64,000 nt of DNA from an uncultured Bacteroidota bacterium (GCA_937872515.1 CALMSX010000082.1:62001-126000); one strand, 5' to 3'; positions 38,001-47,300 are shown, counted from the first letter of the stretch. Translations and numbers: made by a program. Notes: a model not told the origin generated them from the sequence alone.

Positions 38001-38224
38001 CAACATCTGATCTTTTATTCTTTGAAATCAACACCAACCAGGTAGTGGGAGCAACCGTAAACATCTATACCGTTACAGGTAAATTATTGTGGAGCAAAGT
38101 TGCTTACAAAGGAACTCAGATCTCTGACAGAATCGATGTTTCTGCTTTCCAGACCGGTGTTTATCTTCTTGAAATGAAGACCGCTGAAGGAGTAGCACAA
38201 AGGAAGTTTATTGTTACCAAATAA
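35078..38224 (+). CDS. T9SS type A secreted protein with N-terminal thioredoxin domain
   Basis: 1048 residues. The signal peptide (1-22, ending LAA) is followed by QLPNG. A thioredoxin-like domain (about 25-190) has an intact active site W63-C-G-P-C67 and the preceding FSAT. Next are SprB-like repeats, then four Ig-like repeats (about 407-728) of the same LXC type as in the 1787-residue protein, a PKD-like module and two more SprB-like repeats. The last 80 residues are a type A Por sorting domain (FKVYPNPTSDLL, FQTGVYLLEM). A redox domain on a surface fibre could reduce or form disulfides outside the cell. A strong terminator follows. Confidence 0.88.
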   Translation: MRKFLLLLLFCFSLTFVNQLAAQLPNGATAQDWTATDLNGNSWNLYDLLEQGKPVVIDFSATWCGPCWNYHNSGVLEELYNEHGPNGADEIMVFFLEADLSTNTACLYGPSGCVGGTQGNWVQGTPYPIIDLMPSTSYIKSNYSIAYYPTLYAISPDKRAWEVGQAGATTWENWMFQSFTMAVEGDAFDAQCPNGGGVNLTVTGGYLNKSYSWSNGSTAQDLTGVNAGTYSVTVEDANGYFLTQTFTVAGPSTPLNTENYSLSDVTCFSYNNGGISVNPAGGYPGYSYEWSTGDLGNAVEDLSPGSYTVTVTDNVGCTTEQTFEITEPEALTSFAFTNSATCNNSNGSATIESEGGTGFHFYQLGTENATTSNVFFDLAPGIYEYTVTDLNGCFDTGEFEIESTGTPAAAAAPSGSLDCSTTQVTVSGAGSSTGSSYTYLWTTTNGNIVSGANTLNALVNAPGTYNLKVTNTTTNCSQNSSAIVTMVNNGPLANAGAPSQLTCAVTTTTLSAAASSAGPNIAYQWSTNSNVIGSTATIEVQDPGVYNLLVTDTSNGCTSTSSVEVTEDVTTPSIAVTNAELTCAINSAEICATVAPTSTVSWNINGTPIAGNCVTVTNSGTFTATATGPNGCTTTAESTVSSAAGLPQIGAQAPANLTCVVSEVTLTGELTGVPTEYTISWTTADGNIVSGGNTLNPVVNQAGTYTMTAVNNVTLCQSSLNVVVNQVINSAVANFTTSLNNGLLNLVNTGNGTASWNLGNGQVIEGENIQVSFATSGTYSICLTTTTECGSVTQCNDVVYYTTPAVAGTVVNNVCNGAAAGSISAEVSGGPFQGVLTYAWTGPNGFTANTQTITNLGAGTYTCVVTDENGFSVSQTFVVTEGIAIEAAANITNATNGAANGAINLATAGGSGNLSVVWSNGATGTSLENLAPGVYTAVVTDENGCQKTFGPFVVENITNVNDPDFVTGFKVYPNPTSDLLFFEINTNQVVGATVNIYTVTGKLLWSKVAYKGTQISDRIDVSAFQTGVYLLEMKTAEGVAQRKFIVTK

Positions 38225-38245
38225 AAAGTAACCAACAAATAATAG

Positions 38246-38277
38246 AAAGGCCTGTCACAAGACAGGCCTTTTTTTTT
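38246..38277 (+). terminator. Strong intrinsic terminator
   Basis: A perfect 11-bp stem (AAAGGCCTGTC with GACAGGCCTTT) around the tetraloop ACAA, followed by a T run. It ends the thioredoxin-adhesin transcript. Confidence 0.92.
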
Positions 38278-38344
38278 ATAATACTTTGCTTTTCACACAC
38301 CTACACATGAAAAAATAACGTTATTTTGCGGCAAAAAGGTTGTA

Positions 38345-39172
38345 ATGAAAAATGTGCTGCTGCTTGTCCTGATATTTACACTCATTTTAGGGGCTTGCAA
38401 AGAGACTCCAAAAGATCAAAAATCAACAGATAATCAGGTTACTAAGGCAGAAACCGCCAAACAAATGTCCTATGTATTGTCCGGCCAAACACCACACGAC
38501 ATCACATCATTTACGGAAGGACTCTTTTTTGAGAATGGGAAATTATTTGAGGGTACAGGCTCACCCCAGGAACTATCGCAGACCAGGTCGATTGCGGGCC
38601 CTGTTGATATAAAAACAGGAAAAATCGATGTAAAAGTAGAACTGGATAGAACCAAATTTTTTGGAGAGGGTGTTTGTATACTCAATGGCAAATTGTACCA
38701 GCTTACCTATAAAAACCAATTGGCTTTTATCTACGATGCCACCACTTTTAAAAGCTTAGGTACATTTAAATACGCCAATGCTGAGGGATGGGGACTCACC
38801 ACCGACGGAAAAGCATTGATCATGAGCGACGGCACAGATAAACTCACGTTTATCAATCCTGATAATTACAATAAAACCAAAGAACTAAGTATCAAAGCAA
38901 ATGGCAATCCGGTTTACTATCTGAATGAACTGGAATATGTCAATGGTTACATCTTTGCCAACATTTGGACCAGCACCCAGATCGCTAAAATCAATGCTAC
39001 TACAGGCAATGTAGTAGGTGTTTTGGATATGACTGCTTTGTTTAATGATGCCAAAAGTAAAAATCCAAATTGTGCAGAAATGAACGGCATCGCTTACAAC
39101 CCGAGCTCAGGTCAGCTGTGGGTAACAGGTAAAATGTGGCCCAATATCTATCAGATTCAGTGCGAACTATAA
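38345..39172 (+). CDS. Glutaminyl-peptide cyclotransferase, lipoprotein
   Basis: 275 residues. Lipobox LGAC (Cys19) makes it a lipoprotein, acting in the periplasm or on the outer membrane. The rest is a five-bladed propeller of the plant/bacterial glutamine cyclotransferase family, with PHDITSFTEGLFFENGKLFEGTG, FFGEGVCILNGKLYQLTYKN and YANAEGWGLTTDGKALIMSDGTD. It converts N-terminal Gln to pyroglutamate. Most exported proteins in this window have Gln at the predicted mature N terminus, so substrates are encoded next door. The FtsE-like gene follows after 12 bp. Confidence 0.9.
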   Translation: MKNVLLLVLIFTLILGACKETPKDQKSTDNQVTKAETAKQMSYVLSGQTPHDITSFTEGLFFENGKLFEGTGSPQELSQTRSIAGPVDIKTGKIDVKVELDRTKFFGEGVCILNGKLYQLTYKNQLAFIYDATTFKSLGTFKYANAEGWGLTTDGKALIMSDGTDKLTFINPDNYNKTKELSIKANGNPVYYLNELEYVNGYIFANIWTSTQIAKINATTGNVVGVLDMTALFNDAKSKNPNCAEMNGIAYNPSSGQLWVTGKMWPNIYQIQCEL

Positions 39173-39184
39173 ATCAATCAAAAA

Positions 39185-39871
39185 GTGTCGACATTACCCA
39201 TTGTTGTTGAATTTAAAGAAACCACCATCGAACAGAGCGAAAACATCGTTTTGGACAAAGTTAATTTCGATTTGGTACAGGCGGAAATATGTTATATCAT
39301 TGGTAAATCGGGGAGTGGTAAATCCAGCTTGCTTAAATCCATCTATGGTGAAGCCATCATCAAAGAGGGGGCAGCCAGGGTGCTTGACTATGATCTGCGA
39401 AAAATAAAAAGAGCCCAGGTTCCGGAATTGAGGAGACGTTTGGGTATGGTTTTTCAGGATTTCTACCTATTCAAACAGTGGACAGTTGCCCATAATTTAT
39501 CTTTTGTAATGGTGGCAACAGATTGGAGAGACAAAACGGCCATCAGAAATAGGGTAGAGGAGGTATTGAATGAGGTAGGGTTGCTGTCTTATTTTAATAC
39601 AAAAGTACACCAGTTATCAGGAGGAGAACAACAACGGCTGGCCATCGCCAGAGCAATCATAAATAAGCCCGAGATCATTATAGCCGATGAACCCACCGGT
39701 AATCTTGACCCAGACACCTCTGATGAAATCCTTTACCTCTTAAACCGGGTGTGCAAAGAAAACAACTCTGCGATGATCCTCGCTACCCATGACTATAGAA
39801 TCATAGACAAATTTCCCGCAAGAATCTATAAGTGTGAAAATGGGGCCATCCACAGCATGGATGGCCACTGA
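39185..39871 (+). CDS. ftsE: ABC transporter ATP-binding protein, FtsE-like
   Basis: A 228-residue ATPase with Walker [10 protein letters not shown] (about 40-48), the Q-loop FQDFYLF, signature LSGGEQQR and Walker [10 protein letters not shown], then H-loop ATHDYRI. The pattern matches FtsE, which with FtsX controls septal peptidoglycan hydrolases. ftsX is not adjacent; the downstream gene is convergent and the upstream one is the cyclotransferase. The start is GTG at 39185; no earlier ATG fits. A hairpin lies in the last codons. Confidence 0.8.
   Translation: MSTLPIVVEFKETTIEQSENIVLDKVNFDLVQAEICYIIGKSGSGKSSLLKSIYGEAIIKEGAARVLDYDLRKIKRAQVPELRRRLGMVFQDFYLFKQWTVAHNLSFVMVATDWRDKTAIRNRVEEVLNEVGLLSYFNTKVHQLSGGEQQRLAIARAIINKPEIIIADEPTGNLDPDTSDEILYLLNRVCKENNSAMILATHDYRIIDKFPARIYKCENGAIHSMDGH
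39844..39866. terminator. Possible bidirectional terminator hairpin at the ftsE end
   Basis: GGCCATCC (39844-39851) pairs with GGATGGCC (39859-39866) around a 7-nt loop inside the last ftsE codons, followed by a T-rich stretch. The convergent lipoprotein gene stops 2 bp after ftsE, so this hairpin may end both transcripts. Confidence 0.4.
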
Positions 39872-39873
39872 TT

Positions 39874-40407
39874 TTATTGTTTGGTTGCGCTAATCGGACA
39901 GTTATCGCTCAGTTCAAGTGGAAGTTGTACTCCCTTAGCTACCAAAGATAAGTTTCCTGTAAGGAGTTTATCTGTCAAGGTAACTTCACCTTTAGCAGTA
40001 ATGTCAACCAAAACAGGACTACCGACAAGGGTAATGGTTAGGTTTTTAAGAACCGCATCGATGGTCAGCTTATTGCCGCTGCATGTTCCGGTTACGGGAA
40101 CTACCAAACCAGTTGTGGTACTGATCAATACCGTAACATCGTTTTTACCTCCGGTAATGTCTTCATCAATGTTAAAATTGGTCTGACCACTGATGAGGTT
40201 TAACGCTCCCGGACAAGTCAGGGTGCCGGCATAAGTACCTACAAACTTGTCTCGGGCGAAAACACATTCCCCGTCGGCATTGGCTGCCGCATTGTAATTT
40301 TCAGCTTCTGTATCTCTGCAGCCTTTGATTTCTGCTTCTTCTTTTTTGCACGAAAAAGCAGTTAAAAGGCTAAAACCCAATACGAATACAAACAAATTTT
40401 TACGCAT
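39874..40407 (-). CDS. Lipoprotein of unknown function
   Basis: 177 residues with lipobox AFSC (Cys20), followed by KKEEAE, a Lys/Glu stretch like the export signal of surface lipoproteins in Bacteroidota. A short motif GCRDTEAENYNAAANADGEC follows, a small Cys-flanked module common before beta domains in this phylum. The rest is beta-rich with no recognised family (GTYAGTLTC, then alternating Val/Thr strands). It has its own promoter element that overlaps the sirtuin gene's stop region. Confidence 0.75.
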   Translation of the reverse strand: MRKNLFVFVLGFSLLTAFSCKKEEAEIKGCRDTEAENYNAAANADGECVFARDKFVGTYAGTLTCPGALNLISGQTNFNIDEDITGGKNDVTVLISTTTGLVVPVTGTCSGNKLTIDAVLKNLTITLVGSPVLVDITAKGEVTLTDKLLTGNLSLVAKGVQLPLELSDNCPISATKQ

Positions 40408-40424
40408 GATAATCTTTTTTATTT

Positions 40425-40432
40425 CAAAGATA
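40425..40432 (-). promoter_or_regulatory. -7 element of the lipoprotein gene
   Basis: TATCTTTG on the minus strand, 18 bp before the ATG at 40407 and adjacent to the sirtuin stop codon. Confidence 0.45.
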
Positions 40433-40437
40433 AATAA

Positions 40438-41139
40438 CTAATTGCCACTTTGGCTGAGAATTTTTAAAATTTCATCCATGCCTTCGGTTGCCTTCTTGGG
40501 CAGCACTTTCAGGTTTTTACGCATCTGAAGTTCAAAGGAGAGGGTGGGTCTTGGGTCAATATAAAATACCCGGGCATCTGGTGGCGCTAAACCCACCAGG
40601 CCTGCTGCCGGATATACCTGCATCGAAGAGCCAATGACCAACACCAGATCTGCATCTGCAATCAGATTAGCAGCTTCTTCCAGGGCCGGTACTTCTTCTC
40701 CAAACCATACGATATGGGGCCTCAGACCAAATCCATTTTCGCACCGGTCTTCAAGCGTCAAATCACCGTCCCAGTTGTAGCATTTAAATGGGTATCCTAA
40801 GCTGCGTACCTTTTTTAGTTCGCCATGTAGGTGAAGCACAGCTGTCGAACCGGCCCTTTCATCCAAATCATCAACATTTTGGGTGATGACATGTACCTCA
40901 TAATTTAATTCGAGCTCTTTTAAAGCAAGATGGGCCGTATTGGGCACAACCTCCTTCAATTGTTTTCGTCGTTGATTGTAAAAATCCAAGACCAAAGCAG
41001 GATTTTTTTTAAACCCCTGTGGCGTTGCTACTTCCATCACATCATGGCCCTCCCATAGTCCATCGGCATCTCTGAAGGTTTTAATCCCACTTTCGGCAGA
41101 AATCCCAGCACCGGTCAGTGCTATCAGTTTTTTTTTCAT
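40438..41139 (-). CDS. cobB: NAD-dependent protein deacylase, sirtuin (CobB-like)
   Basis: A 233-residue sirtuin that removes acyl groups from Lys using NAD. GAGISAESGIKTFRD, TQNVDDLDERAG, the catalytic HLHGEL and VIGSSMQVYPAAGL are all intact. FYNQRR carries the Tyr-X2-Arg pair linked with desuccinylase activity in class III sirtuins. The zinc-ribbon region has only two Cys (FKCYNW, EDRCENG), so zinc is probably not bound. Its ATG overlaps the DUF2461 stop by 4 bp. Confidence 0.92.
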   Translation of the reverse strand: MKKKLIALTGAGISAESGIKTFRDADGLWEGHDVMEVATPQGFKKNPALVLDFYNQRRKQLKEVVPNTAHLALKELELNYEVHVITQNVDDLDERAGSTAVLHLHGELKKVRSLGYPFKCYNWDGDLTLEDRCENGFGLRPHIVWFGEEVPALEEAANLIADADLVLVIGSSMQVYPAAGLVGLAPPDARVFYIDPRPTLSFELQMRKNLKVLPKKATEGMDEILKILSQSGN

Positions 41140-41804
41140 AAGAGCGACTCACCATTGTGGTCAGTAGTTAAAACGAGCGTCATGTAGTCAAACAAGGGTC
41201 TCATGGCTTTAAAAGTGGCTACTACTTCTTCGGAAAAATTTTCCGCCAGGATTTCCTTGTCTGAGAACTTCCTCATAACCAGGTATTGTTTTCTGCGTAT
41301 GAGGTCCTCTCCCTCCAGATCAGACGAAAAACCCTTGGGCATGGTCTTAAGTTGATCTCCTTCTATGCTCTTGAAATAGGCCTGAAATGTTTTGTGGGCT
41401 TGAATTTTTTTTAAGGGCTTGGCATCAGCTGCAATTTCTTCCCTGATCCGTTTTAGATCATTGGGTGCAGGATCCCAAAAGCCACCACCTACAAAGCTGT
41501 TGCCCGGCTCAATGTGCAGGTAATAGCCTCCCCTGAAATAGGGTTTAATGCGGGAAAAAGATGCACCAAAATTATTTTTATAAGGTGTTTTATCTTTAGA
41601 AAATCGGATGTCTCTGTAGATTCTGAAAACCTTCGTAGCTTCCAACTGATCTGTTTTGCCTAATGACTTAAAAATCTCTTCACAAAACTGCTTAAAAAAA
41701 TCCTGCTGTTCGACATATGTCTTTTTATTGTCCTCGAACCAGTCTTTGTTATTGTTGTGTTGAAGCTGGCTCAAAAAGCTCAATAATTTTTTATCAATCT
41801 TCAT
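41136..41804 (-). CDS. DUF2461 family protein
   Basis: A 222-residue cytosolic protein of DUF2461, with NKDWFEDNKKTY, KVFRIYRDIRFSKDKTPYK and YLHIEPGNSFVGGGFW. Function is unknown; the family is widespread in Bacteroidota. The longest frame starts with TTG at 41837, but a promoter element (41842-41835) covers it, so the ATG at 41804 is chosen. That start overlaps the end of the glycosyltransferase gene by 11 bp. It is coupled to the sirtuin gene through an ATGA overlap. Confidence 0.88.
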   Translation of the reverse strand: MKIDKKLLSFLSQLQHNNNKDWFEDNKKTYVEQQDFFKQFCEEIFKSLGKTDQLEATKVFRIYRDIRFSKDKTPYKNNFGASFSRIKPYFRGGYYLHIEPGNSFVGGGFWDPAPNDLKRIREEIAADAKPLKKIQAHKTFQAYFKSIEGDQLKTMPKGFSSDLEGEDLIRRKQYLVMRKFSDKEILAENFSEEVVATFKAMRPLFDYMTLVLTTDHNGESLL

Positions 41805-43254
41805 GATAGTGGTTTGTTTGAATGAAACTGAAAACAAAGATACTTAGATAGCCGATGGCACACAAGATGTGAAAATGGTAAAATGAGTGATTACCATCGT
41901 CATAAAAGCAGCTAAGGGCAAAAACAATACCCAAAATTAGTTCGGCATAGGCGGGCTCTAATTTTCTTCCGAAGGAACGATTGGGGGCGTCTTCGGATTC
42001 AACAACCCCGGCTTTAGGTGTTCTGTTGAAGGGCGTTTTTATTCCCCGCCAGCCACTCAAAACAGCCTTCGCATTGTGAAATGAAAATCCCAGGTGGAAG
42101 GCTACAAAAAAGGGAAGCAGCATAAGACTTTCAAACACACTTCTGATTTGAGATAAGAATGAAAGGTCTTTTTTAATATTTGCGATTATCATTGTAAGCG
42201 CAAACAGAGTCAACGGTAAATAATTTAACGTTTCATCGAGCCTCCATCCAATTACCTCAGGCCTAAGGAATATCAGAGGCAGGGTAACTATTGACATTAG
42301 AAACATGACCAAATAGATAGAACTTGAAAATAAATGGAGGGTTGCTGAAATTTTTTGTATTAAGCTGAAATTGCCACTCCATATCCGCCGAATCAATTTT
42401 TTAGCTGTTTCAGCACCTCCTTTCATCCACCTGTGTTGCTGTATTTTGAGGCTTCGAAGATCAGAAGGCAACTCACCGGGAACAAGGACATCATTGAGAT
42501 ACACAATTTTCCAGCCTTTCAATTGTGCCCTATAACTAAGGTCCAGATCTTCGGTGAGGGTATCCGCTTCCCAGCCACCTGCTTTTTGGATGGCCGTTTT
42601 TCGCCAAACACCACAGGTGCCATTGAATTGCAGGGGTAAATGGAGAAAATACCTCGCCTGTTGTTCGATGGCAAAATGAATGTTGAGCTGTAGTGTTTGA
42701 AGCCGGGTTAACAGGTTTTGGCCTTGATTGGCAAAAGTCCATCTCGCTTGTACAGCTGCGGTGTTGGCATCAGCAAATACAGGAAGTACAAGCTTTAAAA
42801 AATGGGGGTCCGGCCTGAAATCAGCATCAAAAATACATATATAATCTCCCTTTGCAAGAGACAGTCCCGCTGCCAATGCACCAGCCTTATAGCCCTCTCT
42901 ATTTTGTCTGTGAATAAGTTGTACATCTTTGCCTTCAGTTTTCCATTTGGTCATCCACTTTTTGGATATGTCCAGACACGCATCAGTGCTGTCATCCAAA
43001 ATTTGAATTTCAAGCAAGTCGCTGGGGTAGGAGATCCGATCGATGTGTTCATACAAGTCCTCCACAACATTTTTTTCGTTGTATATCGGAAGTTGAATGG
43101 TAACTTTATAATTACAATTGTTTCCTTCATTAGGTTGTTTTTTGGAAATCAAAAGAACTACGGCAAGGACAAAATTGTAAAAACAATACAGCGTGGTCAG
43201 GGCCACCGTCATCAAATACAAAACATCAAATATGGCTCCAATGATTGCACTCAT
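41794..43254 (-). CDS. Family 2 glycosyltransferase, cellulose-synthase/ceramide-glucosyltransferase type
   Basis: A 486-residue membrane glycosyltransferase. An N-terminal transmembrane segment (about 8-36) precedes the GT-A domain with LDDSTD, the DAD metal motif (IFDADFRPD), TEDLDLSYRA and QQHRWMKGGA (QXXRW). Several C-terminal membrane spans follow. The motif set is that of processive or ceramide-type GT2 enzymes; the product is unknown, perhaps a polysaccharide or glycolipid. It is coupled to the preceding GT2 gene by an ATGA overlap. Confidence 0.9.
   Translation of the reverse strand: MSAIIGAIFDVLYLMTVALTTLYCFYNFVLAVVLLISKKQPNEGNNCNYKVTIQLPIYNEKNVVEDLYEHIDRISYPSDLLEIQILDDSTDACLDISKKWMTKWKTEGKDVQLIHRQNREGYKAGALAAGLSLAKGDYICIFDADFRPDPHFLKLVLPVFADANTAAVQARWTFANQGQNLLTRLQTLQLNIHFAIEQQARYFLHLPLQFNGTCGVWRKTAIQKAGGWEADTLTEDLDLSYRAQLKGWKIVYLNDVLVPGELPSDLRSLKIQQHRWMKGGAETAKKLIRRIWSGNFSLIQKISATLHLFSSSIYLVMFLMSIVTLPLIFLRPEVIGWRLDETLNYLPLTLFALTMIIANIKKDLSFLSQIRSVFESLMLLPFFVAFHLGFSFHNAKAVLSGWRGIKTPFNRTPKAGVVESEDAPNRSFGRKLEPAYAELILGIVFALSCFYDDGNHSFYHFHILCAIGYLSIFVFSFIQTNHYHED
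41835..41842 (-). promoter_or_regulatory. Internal -7 element for DUF2461-sirtuin
   Basis: TATCTTTG on the minus strand, with TTG about 20 bp upstream. It lies inside the 3' end of the glycosyltransferase gene. Confidence 0.5.
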
Positions 43255-43940
43255 CTGAGAGCGTATTTAAAAAGGGTCCACAAAATTTTATAGCCTGCTC
43301 TTATACTGCCATTGAAGGTACCGGAAACTTTTGATTGACCGATTCTTTTGCGATAATCGACGGCCACTTCAATACATTTTAAGCCTTGTTTGGCAGCCTT
43401 AATCTGCATCTCAACTGTCCAGCCATAGTTTCGATCCTGCATGTCAAGTTGCAACAATTTTTGGTATTTAATGGCTCTGAAGGGGCCCAGGTCGGTAAAT
43501 GTGTGTCCATAAAACAATTTAATCAGCCAACAGGCAAGCGCATTGCCAAAGCGCTGTTGGGGCAGTAAGGCACCTTTTTCTCTGTTGCCCAATACCCGGG
43601 AACCAATGACCAAATCGTAGCTTTCCCTTGTGATGGGGCGTATTAATTCTTTTAGTTGTTCAGGATAATCGCTGAAATCGCCATCAATAAAGACAACAAC
43701 ATCGGGTGGGATTGGCAGTTCTTTTAGGAATTCCATTGCCATAAGGCATGCATTGCCATAGCCTTTTAGTTTTTGATCTACCACCATGGCTCCAGCCTCG
43801 AGAGCATGTTTTTTTGTATTGTCTGTACTGCCATTGTTGGCAACAATGATGTTCCTAATCAACTCAGCCGGTAATTGTTGAATAACCTTGCCAATAGATT
43901 GTTCTTCATTAAAGGCTGGAATGATCACATCAATAATCAC
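43251..43940 (-). CDS. Family 2 glycosyltransferase, polyprenyl-phosphate sugar synthase type
   Basis: A 229-residue soluble or membrane-attached GT-A enzyme resembling dolichyl/undecaprenyl-phosphate mannose or glucose synthases. VIIPAFNEEQSIGKVI, IVANNGSTDNT, FIDGDFSDYPEQL and DLGPFRAIKY are visible. The tail lacks the usual transmembrane pair. The start is GTG at 43940, the only fitting start. It heads an operon running through the second GT2, DUF2461 and the sirtuin. It probably loads a lipid carrier for glycan assembly. Confidence 0.88.
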   Translation of the reverse strand: MIIDVIIPAFNEEQSIGKVIQQLPAELIRNIIVANNGSTDNTKKHALEAGAMVVDQKLKGYGNACLMAMEFLKELPIPPDVVVFIDGDFSDYPEQLKELIRPITRESYDLVIGSRVLGNREKGALLPQQRFGNALACWLIKLFYGHTFTDLGPFRAIKYQKLLQLDMQDRNYGWTVEMQIKAAKQGLKCIEVAVDYRKRIGQSKVSGTFNGSIRAGYKILWTLFKYALR

Positions 43941-43963
43941 CTGGAAATGTTTTTTTACGCCGG

Positions 43964-43971
43964 CAAAGGTA
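43964..43971 (-). promoter_or_regulatory. -7 element of the glycosyltransferase operon
   Basis: TACCTTTG on the minus strand, 23 bp before the GTG at 43940. Confidence 0.5.
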
Positions 43972-44260
43972 GACAGTATAAAATGTAATTAGACAAGTTA
44001 CCTCACGAAGATTCAAAATTCAATAAAAATGGAGTTTTTGGGCTTAAAATATTTAGTAAACTCGCTTTTTACTCATTATATTAGAAATAATATATATATA
44101 AGATCTCACTGAATCAGTATAATATTAGGTTAACCTTAAATTTGGCCCGTAATAATAAAATTAAATATTTTAAGTGAACTAATGTTTAGATTATTATTCT
44201 TTTTTACCGAACTGTTGCAGGCAAATTATATGAAATGTGGGGCTTCTGATGAAAATTTAT

Positions 44261-44268
44261 TAGCTTTG
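44261..44268 (+). promoter_or_regulatory. -7 element of the giant T9SS protein gene
   Basis: TAGCTTTG. The leader to the ATG at 44391 is about 115 nt and includes the short CAGC/GCTG hairpin in AGCAGCGTTTTGCTG. No clear TTTG lies at 19 bp. Confidence 0.45.
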
Positions 44269-44390
44269 CGGAGTATTAATTTCTCCACAGGCGGTTCTCA
44301 CCTTACAAATGACAAAAGCAGCGTTTTGCTGATTTATTAGATATTATTAATACCAAATTGGTCATTGCTAACCACTAGATTTTTTTGTTG

Positions 44391-47300
44391 ATGAAAAAAC
44401 TTTTATACGTCACGCTTTTAAGTACGTTTTGTTTGAGTTATATCTCAGCCGCTACCGTTGTAGGTGCTTTGAGAATACCTCTAAATTTATGTCCCAATTC
44501 TACAGGAATAGAGCACCCTGCCACACTTGAGGTAGCAACATCTCTTTTATCTGTTGATTGTAGCATGCCCACCATGTTAACTTCGGGTACACCTGCAGGC
44601 CCTTTTGACAATACAGGTGTGTTGATTCCTGGGGGAAATTTTAATCCTTTGACCATCGTCAACGACAATGTTCAGTATTTCAGTGTCAACACGGCGTTTT
44701 TCCCAGTTGGTACCGATAGGATCAAAGTTGATATCAACCCCACCGGAGCTCCTGCCCTGGGAACCCATGAGGTGTACATCATGACCAACTGTAATGGTAC
44801 CGCTCCCCCCTTGATTGCCACTGATATCACGGGTGAGTGTTTTGCCATTACTCCGGGCAACTACATCATTATGGTGGTTTCTGAAAATGCCAATGCCGGT
44901 AATTTTGAAATTACAGCCACGGCTTTAACATCACCTCCTTCCACTATTTCAGTTACTGAAACCGGGGGCAATACCAACAACGATGGTACAGTTTGTATTG
45001 GTGATAACTTCGACATTGATGTTACCAACAACCTTACCTATACCTATGCTTGGGAGCTAGATGGCGCACCACTGGGAAATACGACTTCTTCACTTTCTGT
45101 TACCAATGCTGCCATCACCGATGATGGAGTTTACAGTGTAACCATTACAGACAACAACGCCTGTGAAGTAGTGGTGACCCAAACCATTGTGGTCAATCCC
45201 CTTCCGGTTGTCAATCTCAACGTGACAGAAAATAGTGGTAATACCGCAAATGATGGTGAAGTGTGTGAAGATGATCCTTTTACCCTTACTGCAACTGCCG
45301 GAGCGGTCAATTATACCTGGGAACTGGATGGTAACCCAATAGCTGGTAATACCAATACCCAAAACATTGCAACCGCGACCATCGGCACGCATGATGGTAT
45401 TTATGAGGTCTTTTATGAAGATGCCAATGGCTGTATCAACAGCGATGTCCTTACCATTACCATCAATGCCAACCCAACTACCAACGACACAGAACTTAAA
45501 GTGTGTGCCAATCCTGCCAATACCGGCGATTTCACACTTACAGATGCAGCCCTCGCACCGGGATTTCCCGCCACCAACTCCAATGATGGAGCGGATGTAG
45601 ACAATGGTGCTGCCAATATGACTGTTACGTATCACGCAACACTGGCCAATGCCCAGGCAGGTACGGCTGCTATCGGACCCAACTATACAGCAGCCAATGC
45701 CACCATCATCTATGCAAGAGTAGAGAGCAATACCACCGGTTGTTTTACAACGGCCGAAGTTACCCTCACGGTAAATCCCAATCCCAACGATCTTGAAATC
45801 CAAAATGTAAACAATGGTAACTCTCCATCTAACTTTACTGTTTGTGAGGGAGATAACATCAATTTGACTGCCGATGTAGGTACAGGTCAAACGCCCTATA
45901 CTTTTGATTGGGATTTGCCCAACGGATCAAGCGCAACAGGCCAAAATTACAACAACGCCAATGCTGATCCCAACATCCATGACGGCCTTTGGACAGTAAC
46001 AGTAACTGATGCCAATGGATGTACAGATACAGACCAAATAACAATAACCGTAACACCTAATCCATCCAATGACGACTGTAGCAATGCCATTGCAGTAAAC
46101 CTTGGAAACAACCCGGGCTTGACCAATAATTGCGCTACAGAAGATGAAACTCCGTGTGCAGGAGCCTTGAATGAAGCCTCTGTTTGGTATGAATACGTGA
46201 TCGGTGCAGGTGTAAAAACGCTTACCGTTTCTGTTTCGGGGGCTAACCATGTAGTTGAAATCTATCAGGATGATTGTAATACATCATTGGCAGGTGACTG
46301 TGATAACAGTGTCTCTCTGGACTGTCCGGAGCCTCAAACCATTGCCATTTTTGTGAGTTCATCATCAGCCAATGCAGGCAACTTCTCAGTAACTATTGCC
46401 GAGACACCGGTAGCAGTAACCAATGATGCTTGTGATAATGCCGAGGTGATTGACCAGCTTCCTATTTGCGAGTTTTTTGCTATAACGCAAACCACTACAG
46501 TAGGTGCTTGTCCCGAAACTTTCAGCATAGCAGGCTGTGCCCTTGATTATAGCGCTGAGTCAGTTGTTTGGTACGAGTTTACCACTCCTACCGGAACTAC
46601 CAGCATCGAATTGGATAACATCACTGCCAATGCCTACCTTACCATTTTTGCCAGCTGTCCGGCAGCCGGTGGTTCAATTCCGGGAGGTGGATGTATTAGT
46701 GGTGGCACAGGAGCACCAATTGTGGTGGCTGAAAATACCACCTACTATGTTGCCATCGGTATAGATGGAGCAGAAGGCAGTGTTGGCTTTGACATCAAAT
46801 ACAATGTGACTCCTGTCAATGATGATCCATGTGCAGGAACTTTTGCTGCTGTTGACATTCCAGGCTCTCTAACCAATCAGGACAATACCTGTGCTACCGA
46901 TGATTATAACTGTGGTGGACCTGTTGAAAATACACTTTGGTACACTTACGAACTAACAGCCCCTAATGACCAATTTACTGTAACCGTAACCGGACTTACT
47001 TCACCAAGTATAGCTGTATTTGAAGAAGGAGATCCATGTGCACCTACACTTATAGAAGAAGATTGTAATGGTGATGGCGAAATAGAACTTTCTTGCCTTG
47101 AGCCGGGTATTTATAACATCATGATTGGTTCATCCGCAGCCAATGCAGGTGTATTCTCTATTTCAGTGGTCGCAGCACAGAATCCGGCAGCACCTAATGA
47201 TGCCTGTACCAATGCAGAAGTAATTACCATCGACCCTGCAGATATTTGTGTTCTCTTAGGACCATTCACTGGCTCTAACGAAGATGCTTGTCCGGAAAAC

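Larger units (their letters stand above)
43941..44390. other. Intergenic region between divergent GT2 and giant-gene transcripts
   Basis: 450 bp, strongly AT-rich. It holds the leftward promoter (43971-43964), two palindromes (ACTGAATCAGT at 44108-44118; AGGTTAACCT at 44127-44136), the rightward promoter element (44261-44268) and a leader of about 115 nt. No coding frame is supported. Confidence 0.65.

Noticed and set aside
39185..39871. FtsE paired with a nearby ftsX
   Set aside because: No FtsX-type membrane gene is adjacent; the neighbours are the cyclotransferase and a convergent lipoprotein gene.
45090..45890. 266-codon open frame antisense to the giant gene
   Set aside because: Mirror image of a Thr/Asn/Gly-rich repeat; no promoter element, signal peptide or family motif. 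Other long antisense frames in the giant gene (49514-50077, 52619-53134) fail for the same reason.
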